From contig DAOUOW010000006.1 of the NCBI GenBank assembly GCA_030626475.1, forward strand, positions 1 to 40,801: DNA of 40,801 nucleotides. The letters are read 5' to 3'. Under the pieces are notes generated by a model, which saw nothing but the letters and a program-made list of their open reading frames with translations, did no database searches and was not told the origin of the DNA. The position numbers and the translations under genes were made by a program. This document shows positions 40,044-40,801 of this stretch, in pieces. This stretch comes from Chloroflexota bacterium. GTDB taxonomy: Bacteria; Chloroflexota; Dehalococcoidia; E44-bin15. The first letter of the stretch is position 1; each line of letters opens with the position of its first letter.

Positions 40044-40801
40044 ATGGGAAATCTCAGGGAAGATTTAATTGAAAGCGCAGCTAAGGATTTGATAAATAGC
40101 AGCTACGCAATTGCCCTAACTGGCGCTGGAATTTCAACCGAGTCAGGAATCCCTGACTTCCGAGGGCCATCGGGAATTTGGACCAAAGATCCCAAAGCAG
40201 AAAGAAGAGCTTACCGAAGCTATCAAAGATTCCAAGAGGATCCCAAAGGATGGTGGGAGGAAAGATTATCCACCCCTGTTAGTCTATTTGGGGACTTGGA
40301 AAAGGTGATGCCAAATCCTGGGCACCTTGCTTTGGCTGAACTAGAAAGAATGGGTATCTTGAAATGGGTAATCACTCAAAACGTTGATGGTCTTCATGAA
40401 AAGGCGGGCTCCGAAAATGTTTTGGAATACCATGGCTGCGCTTTTAAGCTAAGGTGTGTTGCTTGCGGTTCAAGATTTAAGCGAGATGAATTTGACTTGG
40501 AAAAATTAAAGACAGAAAATCAATTGCCGCCTCGCTGTCCAAAATGTGGAGGAGTAATAAAGAGCGATACCGTTGCTTTTGGAGAGCCAATTCCCTCAGA
40601 TGTCGCCCATCAAAGTTTAGCCGAGGCCTGGAAATGTGATTTGATGCTAATTTGCGGAACTTCAGCCGTGGTTTATCCTTTCGCTAATTTACCGATAACA
40701 GCTCGGGAAAGGAGAATTGAAAAAGAAAAGGCAACTGAAACCGGCCTATATGTGGCAGAAAGAATCCCGGCTGTGATCATAATTGAGATAAATGCCGAGC
40801 C
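40044..40801 (+). CDS. SIR2-family NAD-dependent protein deacylase, C-terminus cut by window edge
   Basis: Not in the ORF track because no stop occurs before the window end. 252 codons are visible from ATG 40044 (GAGGTG upstream). Sirtuin signatures: NAD-binding ALTGAGISTESGIPDFRG, TQNVDGLHEKAG, catalytic His in EYHGCAF, a zinc site of two Cys pairs (CVACG and CPKCGG), VAFGEPIP, and CGTSAVVYPFANLP. The segment after that (TARERRIEKEKATETGLYVAERIPAVIIEINAEP) is longer than usual between GTS and the final strand, so there may be an insertion. Likely a protein-lysine deacylase in the cytoplasm. Base composition looks more AT-rich than its neighbours, which could indicate separate origin. Confidence 0.92.
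   Translation, partial: MGNLREDLIESAAKDLINSSYAIALTGAGISTESGIPDFRGPSGIWTKDPKAERRAYRSYQRFQEDPKGWWEERLSTPVSLFGDLEKVMPNPGHLALAELERMGILKWVITQNVDGLHEKAGSENVLEYHGCAFKLRCVACGSRFKRDEFDLEKLKTENQLPPRCPKCGGVIKSDTVAFGEPIPSDVAHQSLAEAWKCDLMLICGTSAVVYPFANLPITARERRIEKEKATETGLYVAERIPAVIIIEINAE

Noticed and set aside
1-40801. tRNA, rRNA, CRISPR, integrase or transposase genes
   Set aside because: None recognised by reading; a tRNAscan or Rfam search could still find a small RNA that I missed.

Overview
The window reads as a gene-dense stretch of chromosome from an anaerobic bacterium, most likely an uncultured Chloroflexota of the Dehalococcoidia type. This is inferred from content, not from a marker gene: tandem PAC2 proteins, DUF1015, a COG1900/NIL-ferredoxin/COG2122 sulfide-assimilation set, a two-gene SufBC-like Fe-S system, several nitronate-monooxygenase-like flavoproteins, CaiB/BaiF CoA transferases and TP-rich lipoproteins. 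I found no rRNA, tRNA, CRISPR array, transposase or phage gene. SD motifs and TTGACA/TATAAT-like promoters are easy to see, and several decide start codons that the ORF track places too far upstream.

Layout. (1) 1-2182, minus: cupin, two PAC2 paralogues, and the first 28 codons of a small membrane protein cut by the window edge. (2) 2289-2724: a small promoter-plus-gene unit flanked by a perfect 28-bp direct repeat. (3) 2890-5028, plus: an SDR oxidoreductase, then a lipoprotein with a duplicated domain behind a strong promoter and a leader with hairpins. (4) 8512-5052, minus: a tight operon of DUF1015, PPP-type phosphatase, MBL-fold hydrolase and PncC. (5) 8706-10733, plus: two tandem nitronate-monooxygenase-like genes, the second apparently starting at ATT. 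(6) 11130-14152, plus: pilT and two tandem seven-unit beta-propeller lipoproteins. (7) 14258-20331, plus: NuoE-like, NuoF-like and FdhA/NuoG-like subunits of a soluble NAD-linked redox complex, followed by a third nitronate-monooxygenase-like gene. The large subunit lacks the formate dehydrogenase catalytic Sec/Cys-His pair. (8) 21322-20324, minus: ROK sugar kinase.

(9) 23454-21500, minus: SufC and SufB/D. Divergent from it, 23609-27710, plus, is cysK-cysE-COG1900-NIL ferredoxin-COG2122, which joins cysteine synthesis to sulfide-dependent homocysteine synthesis. (10) 34064-27862, minus: zinc-ribbon protein, DUF503, MrfA-type helicase, CorA, queuosine-precursor transporter, Mut7-C and AmrS radical SAM. 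(11) 34365-37241, plus: uvrA. (12) 39823-37287, minus: a pair of CaiB/BaiF CoA transferases, only one of which keeps the catalytic Asp. (13) 40044 to the end, plus: a SIR2 deacylase cut by the window edge and absent from the ORF track.

The strongest candidates for something not well described are the redox complex in (7), the repeat-flanked unit in (2), the tandem PAC2 operon in (1), the twin propeller lipoproteins in (6) and the asymmetric CoA-transferase pair in (12). The homocysteine/cysteine island in (9) is the best-supported pathway.
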